From contig NZ_FOTS01000041.1 of assembly GCF_900114615.1 (NCBI RefSeq), positions 1-46,326 of the forward strand: 46,326 bases of DNA. The letters are read 5' to 3'. The position numbers and the translations under genes were made by a program. This DNA is from Pelosinus propionicus DSM 13327. Its GTDB lineage: Bacteria > Bacillota > Negativicutes > DSM-13327. The first letter of the stretch is position 1; each line of letters starts with the position of its first letter. Under the pieces are notes generated by a model, which ran no database searches, was not told the DNA's origin, and worked only from the letters and a program-made list of their open reading frames with translations. Positions 7,206 through 15,969 of this stretch are shown piece by piece.

Positions 7206-8493
7206 GCAGGCATGGGATAATGTGCATACTCAGTTTAATAGTTGTGCTTTGACTGGTGCTGCAGCTTTTTTTGCTGGCATACCAGATTCTGCTGTTGTTG
7301 TGAATGGGCCCTTATGGTGCTATTTTTATGCTTTGCGGTACATCGAAAGAGCATGTCCAACCGTAGGGAATCGTTTTTATTGCACTCAGCCAGATAATAA
7401 TGCGGTGATCTATGGTACCGAGGATTGTCTAATGGAAATATTAGAGGTTATCAGAGAAAAATCTAAGCCCTCTGTATTGTTTATCGAAAATAGTTGTGCA
7501 ATTAGCTTAATCGGCGATGATGTTGCTGGGATTGCCAAGCAGGCGAATTTGTCTTGCCCGGTAGTGAGTCTGGATAGTGGCGGAATAAAGGGGACCTTTA
7601 GCGAAGGATACCAAGCGGGAGCTAAGGCATATTTTTCTAAGATTCCACTGCAGTCTCGCGGAGAAGCAAGACCTCGTACAGTAAATTTGCTAGGCTGTAC
7701 ATTGGGGTATTATAATGCTGCTAACGATATAGAGGAAATAAAACGTTTATTGGCATTAGCTGGTTACCAAGTATTAGCCTGCCCCGGGGCGGGTAGCAGT
7801 ACCGAAGAAATTGCTGCTATGACAAAAGCAGAGTTGAATATTGTAATTCACGAGGAACTGGGAGACGGTATTGCACAATATTTACAGAAGGAATATGGAA
7901 TGCCTTACCTATCCTTGCTGCCGCCTTATGGTATGGAAGGATCAATGAGGTGGCTGAGAACCATTGGGCAAATTATGTGGATGAGTGATGCTAGTTTCGC
8001 ACCTGTACTGCAAGAAATAGATGATTTGAGTAAAAAAATGGATGGGGCAATATTAGATATGCAGCGAATTTGGGGTGATTTATGGTTTGATCAGACACTC
8101 ATTGCTGCTACCTCTTCAATTGCTTTAGGTATAGCAGAAGCCCTGCGGTTAGAATGGATCGATACGGGATTTTTAAGCGTAATACTGCAAAATGGCATTT
8201 TATCCAATGCCGTGCCAGATTGTATTGATAGAATCTTGAGTGGGCAAGGTGACAGTCAGGCAATCGAAAGTCAGCTGGCAGGATTGACAGGAGGACTTCT
8301 GCTGGGCAGCAGTAATGAAAAAGCGTTGCTGCAGCAAAAGGCAGTGCCTAATGTGCTTTGTCAAAATATTGCTTTGCCGGTGTATGATGAAATCATTCTT
8401 AGTACACGTCCCTTCATGGGGATACGAGGTGCTTGCCATATGAATGAAAGACTCTGGAACCAATACATTAGCCGCTGTCAACAGGGAGTTTAA
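7198..8493 (+). CDS. Nitrogenase component 1-like protein, K-type subunit
   Basis: The second component-1 subunit, 431 aa from ATG 7198, chosen because AGAGGA lies 7 bases upstream; the TTG at 7192 is too close. It overlaps the preceding gene by 8 bases, which suggests translational coupling and an alpha-beta complex. Cluster-ligand-like cysteines are C16 (NSCALTGA), C41 (GPLWCYF) and C100 (ENSCAISLIGDDV), with further cysteines at 53 and 62 shared with the third homologue. LLPPYGMEGSMRWLRTIGQ corresponds to the family's conserved P-G-T helix region. It probably holds an Fe-S cluster at the subunit interface. The electron donor is not encoded nearby. Confidence 0.82.
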   Translation: MDKQAWDNVHTQFNSCALTGAAAFFAGIPDSAVVVNGPLWCYFYALRYIERACPTVGNRFYCTQPDNNAVIYGTEDCLMEILEVIREKSKPSVLFIENSCAISLIGDDVAGIAKQANLSCPVVSLDSGGIKGTFSEGYQAGAKAYFSKIPLQSRGEARPRTVNLLGCTLGYYNAANDIEEIKRLLALAGYQVLACPGAGSSTEEIAAMTKAELNIVIHEELGDGIAQYLQKEYGMPYLSLLPPYGMEGSMRWLRTIGQIMWMSDASFAPVLQEIDDLSKKMDGAILDMQRIWGDLWFDQTLIAATSSIALGIAEALRLEWIDTGFLSVILQNGILSNAVPDCIDRILSGQGDSQAIESQLAGLTGGLLLGSSNEKALLQQKAVPNVLCQNIALPVYDEIILSTRPFMGIRGACHMNERLWNQYISRCQQGV

Positions 8494-8549
8494 ATGGAGA
8501 TTATGTAAGTTATGTTGTAGTGCATTTGATTAGTGAAAGGAGATATTTC

Positions 8550-9653
8550 ATGAAACTGTGTACCTTATCAACAGGTGATATTGCATATAAATATTATAAA
8601 AGCATTGTGATTTTATTTGGGAGGCCACGCAAGGTACTTAGTACTTCTGTGTATAATGGTGGATATCGTGAAGATTTAACAGCTGTATTTAATCACGATT
8701 GCAATCCAGGCGCGGGTATGGCTTATGAATTGCGTGCCCCTACTTATGAGGAACACATGCGGTTGGTAGCGCAAGATGTGGGGCTCCATGCAGATTCTGT
8801 TTCTGGTATGGCAACAGCTGCCTCTATGGATAATGTAGCGATTCAATCTGAAAGTTATGAAAATCTGCAGGTAACAGCTTTGGTAACAGGCGGTATCGAA
8901 GTGAACGGGGGAAGGGTAGGCGATCCTGCTGCTTATTTTCAGCCTATTGAGAAGTCTACATTACAAAAACCAGGTACGATTAATATAATACTGATGATTG
9001 ACTCCGATATGCCGCCAGGGACATTGTCCAGGGCCTTGGTTACTTGTACGGAGGCTAAGACAGCAGCATTACAGGAATTGATGGCTGGGAGTAATTATTC
9101 CAATGGTTTGGCAACCGGTTCAGGGACGGATCAAACAATGATTATTGCGAATCCCCATTCTCCGTTATATTTAGAAAGTGCAGGGAAACATTCGAAATTA
9201 GGTGAACTAATTGGCTGTGTGGTGAAGAAAGCTGTTAAAGATGCTTTAAAACAGCAATCTGGTCTTTGTCCTCAAAAACAGCATAGTGTACTGCGACGCA
9301 TAAAACGCTTTGGTGTAGTAGAAGAGACGATATGGCAGAGTTATCGGAAAGATCATGCAGGGGCAATCATAAAAGCTGAATTTTTAGAGCAATTATATGT
9401 TATAGACCAAGATGAGCAATTAGTAACGTACACATCCTTGTATGTTCATTTACTGGATCAATTAATATGGAAACTGTTAACTAGTAAGGAAGTGATAGAA
9501 GCTGGAAATGCAATACTATGCTTAGCTGCAGCTAAATTTGGCGCAGAATGTCCTGTAATTCAGCAACCAGATTTAGAAAGCTGCCTAAGTGCATGGCAAA
9601 AATTATTACATAACATCATGGAAATCAGAACGGACATGCTTGACTGGAGCTAG
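8550..9653 (+). CDS. cbiZ: Adenosylcobinamide amidohydrolase CbiZ
   Basis: CbiZ cleaves the aminopropanol side chain of adenosylcobinamide (and of pseudo-B12-type cobamides in some bacteria) to give adenosylcobyric acid, allowing salvage and remodelling. Family signs are LSTSVYNGG near the N-terminus, SGMATAASMDNVAI, ALVTGGIEVNGGRVGDP, ATGSGTDQTMIIA and GKHSKLGELIG. ATG 8550 gives 367 aa and has AAAGGAG 7 bases upstream; the upstream GTG at 8520 lacks one. The C-terminal third (about residue 240 on) extends beyond the core amidohydrolase and was not recognised. It lies 56 bases after the nitrogenase-like pair and before cobO, most likely in one operon. Confidence 0.88.
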   Translation: MKLCTLSTGDIAYKYYKSIVILFGRPRKVLSTSVYNGGYREDLTAVFNHDCNPGAGMAYELRAPTYEEHMRLVAQDVGLHADSVSGMATAASMDNVAIQSESYENLQVTALVTGGIEVNGGRVGDPAAYFQPIEKSTLQKPGTINIILMIDSDMPPGTLSRALVTCTEAKTAALQELMAGSNYSNGLATGSGTDQTMIIANPHSPLYLESAGKHSKLGELIGCVVKKAVKDALKQQSGLCPQKQHSVLRRIKRFGVVEETIWQSYRKDHAGAIIKAEFLEQLYVIDQDEQLVTYTSLYVHLLDQLIWKLLTSKEVIEAGNAILCLAAAKFGAECPVIQQPDLESCLSAWQKLLHNIMEIRTDMLDWS

Positions 9654-9726
9654 TCACAGTTAAAGCAAAAAAGAGATATATCGTTTGTTAATATCATGAT
9701 ATAGTAAGAAAAGAGGAGGGCGTTAT

Positions 9727-10260
9727 ATGGAAAATAGACATGGATTAATACTTGTTAACACAGAAAATGGCAAAGGAAAAACAACAGCAGCTTTAGGTCT
9801 TGGATTAAGAGCTTGGGGACAGGGATTCAAAGTGTTGATTATACAGTTTATTAAAGGCAGCTGGAAGTATGGAGAATTAAAAGCGGCAGAGGCTTTGGGA
9901 TCTAAATTTGTAATGCGTCAGATGGGGGAAGGTTTTGTTCGCAATGCAAGCGAAGACGCTATGGCAGAGCATCGCCATGCAGCCGAGGAGGCATTGGCGA
10001 TGGCGCGAAAAGAATTTGAATCAAACCAGTGGGATATGATTATTTTAGATGAAATTAACTATGCGATTAAGTTTGGTGTTCTATCTCTGGAAGCAGTATT
10101 AAATTTATTAGAGGATAAGCCCTCTGCCTTACATCTTGTGCTGACAGGCAGGGATGTCCGTCCTGAGATTGTTGAAAAGGCGGATTTAGTAACAGAAATG
10201 AAGGAGATTAAACATCCTTATAAAAAGGGGATAAAGGCACAAAAAGGGATAGAATTTTAA
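9727..10260 (+). CDS. cobO: Cob(I)yrinic acid a,c-diamide adenosyltransferase, CobO/BtuR type
   Basis: Transfers the adenosyl group of ATP to Co(I) corrinoids, forming the Co-C bond of adenosylated corrinoids. It has 177 aa, normal for the CobA/CobO/BtuR family. The P-loop is NGKGKTTAALGLGLRAWGQG at the N-terminus, followed by IIQFIKGSWKYGE and the Walker-B-like WDMIILDEINYAI. A strong ribosome site (AAGAGGAGGG) precedes ATG 9727. CbiZ acts on adenosylated substrates, so its position next to cbiZ is sensible. The enzyme needs Co(I), and the adjacent nitrogenase-like pair could be a source of low-potential electrons; that link is inference. Confidence 0.92.
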   Translation: MENRHGLILVNTENGKGKTTAALGLGLRAWGQGFKVLIIQFIKGSWKYGELKAAEALGSKFVMRQMGEGFVRNASEDAMAEHRHAAEEALAMARKEFESNQWDMIILDEINYAIKFGVLSLEAVLNLLEDKPSALHLVLTGRDVRPEIVEKADLVTEMKEIKHPYKKGIKAQKGIEF

Positions 10261-10283
10261 AAGAAATCATTACACTGAATTGC

Positions 10284-10310
10284 TTGACAATTCATTAAAG
10301 ATATTATAAA
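10284..10310 (+). promoter_or_regulatory. Probable promoter of riboswitch 4 transcript
   Basis: TTGACA at 10284-10289 and TATAAA at 10305-10310 with a short 15-base spacer, 33 bases before the aptamer. Riboswitch 5 has the same TTGACA plus 15-base arrangement. Confidence 0.45.
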
Positions 10311-10342
10311 GTGAATCTTATAACATGTAAAAAAATTCATAT

Positions 10343-10556
10343 GGATGGTATAGGTGCCCTTTGAGGCTTAATAGGGAAGTCCGGTTTCATTCCGGCACGG
10401 TCCCGCCACTGTAATGAGGAGTGAACCCATGATTATGCCACTGAGACAAAGTTCTTGGGAAGGTATGGGGGAGCAATGATTCTAAGTCAGGAGAACTGCC
10501 TATATAGCAATCACCGCTAGAACCTGCGAGAGATGGGGAGGGGATTTGTACGATAG
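10343..10556 (+). promoter_or_regulatory. Cobalamin riboswitch 4
   Basis: A complete B12 aptamer with GTATAGGTGCCC, TTAATAGGGAAG, CACGGTCCCGCCACTGTAA, TTGGGAAGG, AAGTCAGGAGAACTGCC and ACCTGCGAG. It precedes a terminator and the operon starting with the third nitrogenase-like gene and the BtuB-like receptor, so corrinoid uptake is expected to be repressed by cobalamin. Confidence 0.93.
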
Positions 10557-10579
10557 TTTTTTTATTGTGCTTATTTTTC

Positions 10580-10601
10580 CCCGACGTATATATACGTCGG
10601 G
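10580..10601 (+). repeat. 22-bp palindrome in riboswitch 4 leader
   Basis: CCCGACGTATATATACGTCGGG is self-complementary and lies between the aptamer and the terminator. It has no T-run and may be part of the expression platform. Confidence 0.5.
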
Positions 10602-10626
10602 ATTACTATTTGCTTTATGCTATTGT

Positions 10627-10663
10627 AAAATCTCTTGACCTTTTTAGGTTAAGAGATTTTTTT
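10627..10663 (+). terminator. Riboswitch 4 expression-platform terminator
   Basis: A 12-bp stem (AATCTCTTGACC with GGTTAAGAGATT) with a T-rich loop and a run of seven T, 44 bases before the next start codon. Confidence 0.88.
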
Positions 10664-10706
10664 ATGGCTATTGTTGGAGAACTGCAAAAAAAGGGAGGTA
10701 TTGTGT

Positions 10707-12029
10707 ATGGTTACAAGTCTTTCAACCTATATGTGCAAAGAGGGCAATAGTTGTGGATTGACAGGTGCATCAACCTTTTTTTCAGGTATTCCAGATGCTG
10801 TAATGGTGCTTAACAGTTCCTTGTGGTGTTACTTTTCAGCTCATGAGTATATTGAAAAACAATGCCCAACCGCAAGAATGCGCTTCTTTTGCTCCCAGAG
10901 GAACAAAGATGCTGTATTTGCTGGTACAGAACAGTATTTGCTGCATATTTTACAATCCATACAACAGACGGCTCAGCCATCGGTAGTGCTGCTGGCTAAC
11001 AGCTGTACTGACAGTACCCGTAATGAGGATCTTTTGCAAATTGCCAAGCAGGCAAACCTGAATTGCCCTGTAATTTGTCTGGATCGTCATGATTTGGAAG
11101 AAGGATTTTGGGCAGGGTATCAGGCAGCTGCCAAAGCTTATTTTCGTGAGGTGCCCCTGCAGCTTCGTACTGCTATAAAGTCGGGGACGGTTAATCTTTT
11201 AGGATGCAGTGTTGGTTATTATAATGCAGTCCATGACCTGCAAGAGCTGCGACGCATGCTAACCTTAGCTGGTTATGAGGTAATTGCTTGTCCGGGGGCA
11301 GGAAGTACGATGCAGGAAATTATTAATATGACGCAGGCACAGCTGAATATTGTAGTTCATCATGAACTAGGACATGAGCTGGCAGAGCTTCTAGAAGAGC
11401 AGTATGATATGCCCTATGTATCCTTATTGCCCCCTTATGGGATACAAGGTTCCTTAAGCTGGCTAAAAGCGATTGATTACTACATGTCAGGGGAGAGTAA
11501 TGGATTAAAAGCTCTTCAGCAGGAAGCAAATTACCTAGAACAAAAGCATGGAATTATGAATAAAGAACAGCAAAAGATTTGGGGAAATATCTGGTTCGAC
11601 AGTGTTTTGATTGCTGCCCCTGCTTCTGTAGCCTTTGCTATATCTCAGGCAGTACGAGGAGAGTGGATAAATGCAAAGAAAATCATAACTGTATTGCAAA
11701 ATGGTGTTGCCTTTAAGCAGAGTTATCCTGAATATGTTGGAATTGTGTTAGATGGATATAAGGATCAGCAGAAAATTGAACAACACTTGACAGGTTTACG
11801 AGGCGGATTGCTGATGGCGAGCAGCAAAGAGAAAGCGATCCTGCATCAAAAAGCAGTGAAAGACGTGGCTTATCAGCATATTTCTTCACCTGTTTACGAT
11901 GAAATGATCCTTAAACATCGACCATTTATGGGGTTGCAAGGAAGTAGTCGTATGATAGAAGGTTTGTGGAATCAGTACATACAAAGACAAGAGAAACCTG
12001 ATTTTATCAAAAAAGCAATGGTCACCTAA
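10707..12029 (+). CDS. Nitrogenase component 1-like protein, third homologue (K-type)
   Basis: A close paralogue of the K-type subunit at 7198: the two align without gaps over the first 100 residues and keep C16 (NSCGLTGA), C41 (SSLWCYF), C53, C62 and C100 (ANSCTDS). The IGDD segment after C100 is changed to STRNEDL, so this copy has diverged at a site that is conserved in the D and K proteins. ATG 10707 (440 aa) is preferred because AGGGAGG lies 8 bases upstream. It is the first gene after riboswitch 4 and stands 39 bases before the BtuB-like receptor. It may replace the other K subunit under low cobalamin or act as a carrier/scaffold, as NifN does; both are speculative. Confidence 0.8.
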   Translation: MVTSLSTYMCKEGNSCGLTGASTFFSGIPDAVMVLNSSLWCYFSAHEYIEKQCPTARMRFFCSQRNKDAVFAGTEQYLLHILQSIQQTAQPSVVLLANSCTDSTRNEDLLQIAKQANLNCPVICLDRHDLEEGFWAGYQAAAKAYFREVPLQLRTAIKSGTVNLLGCSVGYYNAVHDLQELRRMLTLAGYEVIACPGAGSTMQEIINMTQAQLNIVVHHELGHELAELLEEQYDMPYVSLLPPYGIQGSLSWLKAIDYYMSGESNGLKALQQEANYLEQKHGIMNKEQQKIWGNIWFDSVLIAAPASVAFAISQAVRGEWINAKKIITVLQNGVAFKQSYPEYVGIVLDGYKDQQKIEQHLTGLRGGLLMASSKEKAILHQKAVKDVAYQHISSPVYDEMILKHRPFMGLQGSSRMIEGLWNQYIQRQEKPDFIKKAMVT

Positions 12030-12068
12030 AGCCAAGTATTATTTATATAAGAAGATAGGAGGAAAAAT

Positions 12069-13985
12069 GTGGGGAAGAATATAAAGTTAAAACAAGCCAA
12101 GTTATGTGCCTGCGTGCTGGGAAGTGCTCTACTATTATATATCCCGAATGTACACGCTGCAGAGGCGGAAGAGCAAGAAGAATATTCCTTTGATCAAGTG
12201 GTAGTAACAGCTACTAAAACACCAGTAAAGGTATTTGAAGCTAATGCTAATATGACAGTAATTACACGGGATGAGATTGAAAAAAATCATTATCATGATC
12301 TGGTGGAAGTGTTGCGGGATGTACCAGGTGTTGCTGTGTATAATTACGGCGGCGGTGTAGGGTATGAGGAAACTAATGGATTAAGAATTAATGGAGCAAA
12401 AGAGATTGTCGTATTGGTAGATGGTATAAAAGTCAATGCTGCTACGAGTGGGCCTTTTCCTTTTGGTGCCTATAGCGCTCTTGAAAATATTGAAAGAATA
12501 GAAGTACTAAAGGGGTCTGCATCTGCATTGTATGGTTCCGACGCCAAAGGTGGCGTGATTAATATTATTACCCGCAAAGCGGAAAGGAATAGCACCTCTC
12601 TAACCCTTACAGGAGGCAGTAATGGTAAGGAAAGCTATTCGCTGCTGAATCAGGGAAAATCAGGGGATCTTAGCTGGGTAATAACGAGCCAGAAAGATAT
12701 CTTAGGAGATTATAAAGATGGTCATGGTGTAAGAATTCCCCAACATCGAAACGGAGAGACTAATTCATTTAAGCTAACTCAAAATATCAACGATGACTCT
12801 GATGTAACATTGATGTATGAAAATTATAAGGCGGATTATCGTTATGCAGATAGTGCTTTTGGAACGGATAATCATAGAGCTGGAAATGCGGATAATTCTT
12901 CTTGGAAAATGATTTATAATAACAAGGTTTCGGAAAAAGGTCACAACCAAGTCTCTTTTTTCAATGGTGACTATGATACTACCTATGGAATAGGATCTAC
13001 ATGGGGTTCAACCACAACAAAAGTTAAGACTATTGGAATTCAAGAGCAATTCACGCAAAAAATGGATGATCGTCATATTTTTACTACGGGTTTTGATTTT
13101 AACCAGGATAAGGTAGTAAATTTGAATGGAGTTAAACTGATAAACCGGGCTTTATATGCACAAGATGAATGGAACATGAATAACCAATGGAAGTTAACCT
13201 CTGGTGTGCGGTACGATAACCATTCTGACTTTGGCAGTCATACAACACCCCACATGAATTTAGGATATAAGCAAAATGATAATACGAATTATTATCTTTC
13301 CTATAGTGAGTTCTTTATTGCTCCTACTCCAGTTCAACTATATGATGCTTCTTATGGAAATCGAGACTTAGATCCTGAAGATGGACGTACTATTGAAGCA
13401 GGTATAAACCACAAGTTTAATGAAACATTGACAGGTACATTTCACATATTTCAGAGGAAGTCGAATAACGTAATAGGCTTTGTATATACTGATTTGACCA
13501 CATATGAAGGCCATTATATTAATAGAAATAAGGAGAAGGTACATGGCTGGGATGTACAATTAAATAAAAAATTCTCTAACGTGCTTAGCGGCTTTGTTGG
13601 CTTTACCGGCATCAGCACTGAAACCTCTGATCAGCAAGATAATGCAAACGGATATATACCAAAAGGTACCTGGAATGTGGGTTTAAATTATCGTCAGGAT
13701 CGGTATGATGCTGCCTTACTTGGCCGTGGAATCATAAATCGAGTTGGTCCTACGCCTAGTAATGGATTGCCTGCATTACCTGCCAGCACATATTGGGTCT
13801 GGGATGCATCATTTAACTATAAAATTACAAAGCAAGCAAGAGCATTTATAAAAGTTAATAATATATTAGATAAATATTATGCAGAGTTTTCTAATGTTGC
13901 TTACGGATATCCTGACCCAATTGCCGGAGACTGGTGGTCAAGCCCTGGCCGCAATTATCAAATTGGTATTCAATATCAGTTCTAG
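12069..13985 (+). CDS. btuB: TonB-dependent outer-membrane receptor, BtuB-like
   Basis: A 638-aa outer-membrane transporter for corrinoids. It has a signal peptide ending VHA, a TonB box with DQVVVTATKTP (residues 42-52), and a plug domain (VLRDVPGV, LVDGIKV, IERIEVLKGSASALYGSDAKGGVINIITRK). The beta-barrel ends with aromatic Phe (GIQYQF). The start is GTG 12069 with TAGGAGG 6 bases upstream; the ATG two bases earlier is in another frame and hits a stop. The length is normal for BtuB. Substrate assignment rests on riboswitch 4 and the neighbouring btuFCD, cbiR-like and tonB-exbBD genes. Its presence shows an outer membrane. Confidence 0.88.
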   Translation: MGKNIKLKQAKLCACVLGSALLLYIPNVHAAEAEEQEEYSFDQVVVTATKTPVKVFEANANMTVITRDEIEKNHYHDLVEVLRDVPGVAVYNYGGGVGYEETNGLRINGAKEIVVLVDGIKVNAATSGPFPFGAYSALENIERIEVLKGSASALYGSDAKGGVINIITRKAERNSTSLTLTGGSNGKESYSLLNQGKSGDLSWVITSQKDILGDYKDGHGVRIPQHRNGETNSFKLTQNINDDSDVTLMYENYKADYRYADSAFGTDNHRAGNADNSSWKMIYNNKVSEKGHNQVSFFNGDYDTTYGIGSTWGSTTTKVKTIGIQEQFTQKMDDRHIFTTGFDFNQDKVVNLNGVKLINRALYAQDEWNMNNQWKLTSGVRYDNHSDFGSHTTPHMNLGYKQNDNTNYYLSYSEFFIAPTPVQLYDASYGNRDLDPEDGRTIEAGINHKFNETLTGTFHIFQRKSNNVIGFVYTDLTTYEGHYINRNKEKVHGWDVQLNKKFSNVLSGFVGFTGISTETSDQQDNANGYIPKGTWNVGLNYRQDRYDAALLGRGIINRVGPTPSNGLPALPASTYWVWDASFNYKITKQARAFIKVNNILDKYYAEFSNVAYGYPDPIAGDWWSSPGRNYQIGIQYQF

Positions 13986-14049
13986 GTTATCATAAGAAGA
14001 TGCTACTAGTAGCATCTTCTTCATAAATAAACAATAAAGGACTTATACT

Positions 14050-15015
14050 ATGTTACAACTTGTGAATTTATCCAATTATGCATCTGATCTGGAACTCATT
14101 CATAATAACCCTGTATGCTTAGAAGCTTTTTTGAATCATCATCATTTAGATGGCTTGGAAATGATGTTTTGTGATTCTTGGAATCCGCGTGTCCATAAGA
14201 AACAGTGGATACAAGGAGTGCATTTGCGTTTTTGGCCGAATTGGCTGGACTTCTGGCGAGGAGACAGGGCGGAACTGCTCAGGCAATTTGGCAGTGATGC
14301 ACAAATTGAAGCTTGTTATGGCGCATTGACCCGTGAAGGCTGGCTAAATGTTTATCGTGAGAATCTTCGTATTGCTAAAATGGCAGGTGCCAAATATGTC
14401 GTCTTTCATGTCAGTCAGGCACGAATTCCAGAGTTGTTTCATTGGCAGTTTAGCTTCTCTGATCGACAAATCATTGAAGCTACGGTTGAGGTAATTAATG
14501 AGCTGGTTCAGAGTATACCAGGGGATATGGAATTATTATTTGAAAATTTGTGGTGGCCAGGATTAACTTTGAAGGATAAAGAGCTTACAGCGTTGTTACT
14601 TGATAGTGTAAAACATCCCAAGGCAGGGATCATGCTGGATATCGGTCATTTGATGAATACAAATCCAGAATTAAAGAATCAGGATGCTGGTGTAGATTAT
14701 GTACTGAAGATAGTTGATAATCTGGAAGAATATAAACATTATATTCACGGTGTGCATTTGCATTATTCCTTGTCCGGAAATTATATCAAACAGAGTAGGG
14801 GTGCGGCTATGCCTCAAAAAGATATTTTGGCAGCTGCTATGAGTCATGTGCTGCGAATTGATGAGCATTTACCCTTTAGTTCTCCCTGCGTGAAGAAGAT
14901 TATAAATTGTGTACAACCTACATACGTAGTACATGAGTTTATGTATACATCGATTAATGATTGGTCTGAAAAAATCAGGATTCAGCAGCAGGCCTTGCAA
15001 TATAAGGAGCGTTAA
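14050..15015 (+). CDS. cbiR: AP-endonuclease-2/xylose-isomerase-fold protein, probable cobamide-remodelling CbiR
   Basis: A TIM-barrel protein of the AP_endonuc_2 superfamily, 321 aa. Candidate metal ligands lie at the strand ends: His in VVFHVSQ, Glu in LLFENLWW, Asp/His in IMLDIGHL, His in HGVHLHYS and Glu in VVHEF. A member of this superfamily, CbiR (described from Akkermansia muciniphila), hydrolyses the nucleotide loop of cobamides so the lower ligand can be exchanged. Its position between the BtuB-like receptor and btuF, only 3 bases before the latter, makes that function more likely than sugar isomerisation. CbiZ encoded upstream would be a second, different remodelling activity. The assignment to CbiR rather than another superfamily member is inference. 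Confidence 0.62.
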   Translation: MLQLVNLSNYASDLELIHNNPVCLEAFLNHHHLDGLEMMFCDSWNPRVHKKQWIQGVHLRFWPNWLDFWRGDRAELLRQFGSDAQIEACYGALTREGWLNVYRENLRIAKMAGAKYVVFHVSQARIPELFHWQFSFSDRQIIEATVEVINELVQSIPGDMELLFENLWWPGLTLKDKELTALLLDSVKHPKAGIMLDIGHLMNTNPELKNQDAGVDYVLKIVDNLEEYKHYIHGVHLHYSLSGNYIKQSRGAAMPQKDILAAAMSHVLRIDEHLPFSSPCVKKIINCVQPTYVVHEFMYTSINDWSEKIRIQQQALQYKER

Positions 15016-15018
15016 TAG

Positions 15019-15969
15019 ATGAAAAAATTATCGTTTATTGCTTTACTCTTAAGTTGCTGCCTTTTGCTAGTTGGCGGCTGCAGTTCTAACCAATTGCCGG
15101 ATGTACCTAAAACAGGAGGCTATGAAGTACAGGATTTCCAAGGGCATGTAATAAAACTTCCTCATAAGCCCAGCCGAATTGTGTCCTTGTCCTTGGGGAC
15201 AGATGAGATACTGGTGGACCTGGTTCCAATGGAACGTATTTTAGCCTTGACCTATTTGGCAGATGACCCGGAAATATCCAATATAAGTGAAAAGGCTAAA
15301 TCGGTATCCAAAAAGGTGAAGGCCAATCCGGAAGCAATTATTGCATTACAGCCAGATGTATTATTTATTGCTGATTGGCAGCCTGTAGAATTGGTTCAAA
15401 CCATTCGTGACGCAGGAGTTCCTGTCTATGTATATAAAACACCCAGCAACATTGAAGATGTGAAACATGTGATTCGAGAAATTGCCGATGTTGTTGGAGA
15501 AGAACAGATGGGGCAGCAAATGGTAATCCAAATGGACAAGCAATTAGGAATGATTCAAAAATCACTGGAGAAAGTGAGTTCTGAAGAGCGAAAAACGGTA
15601 ATCCTCTTCTCCCTAATGGGAGGAATCGGAGGACAAGGCAGCTTATTTGATGATATCTGCCGATATGCAGGTGTGGTGAATGGAGCAAGTAAAGTAGGCG
15701 TTGGTAAGAATGAAATGATGACTAAAGAACAGATTGTAGCTGCCAAGCCTGACGTTTTTATCATGCCAACCTGGAATTATAATGGCAAAACCAATGTAGA
15801 GGACTTTAAAACAGAGGTACGAGAGGATCCTGCATTTCAAAGCCTTAGAGCAATCAAAGAGGAGCAGCTATTCACGATTCCCGATCGGCATTTAAGCTCT
15901 TCATCACAATATATTGTACAAGGAGTAAAGGACGTTGCTAAGGCAGCCTATCCCCAGTATAGCCAATGA
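15019..15969 (+). CDS. btuF: BtuF-like corrinoid ABC transporter binding lipoprotein
   Basis: A Peripla_BP_2 binding protein of 316 aa with a lipoprotein signal (lipobox VGGC, Cys21). The N-terminal lobe includes HKPSRIVSLSLGTDEILVDL and ALQPDVLFIADWQP, and the C-terminal lobe AAKPDVFIMPTW. ATG 15019 has AAGGAG 9 bases upstream. The stop overlaps the start of btuC by four bases (ATGA), so it is the binding partner of the BtuCD encoded next. Context makes corrinoid the likely ligand, although heme or siderophore binders have the same fold. Confidence 0.85.
   Translation: MKKLSFIALLLSCCLLLVGGCSSNQLPDVPKTGGYEVQDFQGHVIKLPHKPSRIVSLSLGTDEILVDLVPMERILALTYLADDPEISNISEKAKSVSKKVKANPEAIIALQPDVLFIADWQPVELVQTIRDAGVPVYVYKTPSNIEDVKHVIREIADVVGEEQMGQQMVIQMDKQLGMIQKSLEKVSSEERKTVILFSLMGGIGGQGSLFDDICRYAGVVNGASKVGVGKNEMMTKEQIVAAKPDVFIMPTWNYNGKTNVEDFKTEVREDPAFQSLRAIKEEQLFTIPDRHLSSSSQYIVQGVKDVAKAAYPQYSQ

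Noticed and set aside
5910-8493. True nitrogenase (nifDK)
   Set aside because: The proteins are shorter than NifD/NifK, FeMo-cofactor ligands were not found and no nifH, nifE, nifN or nifB is near.
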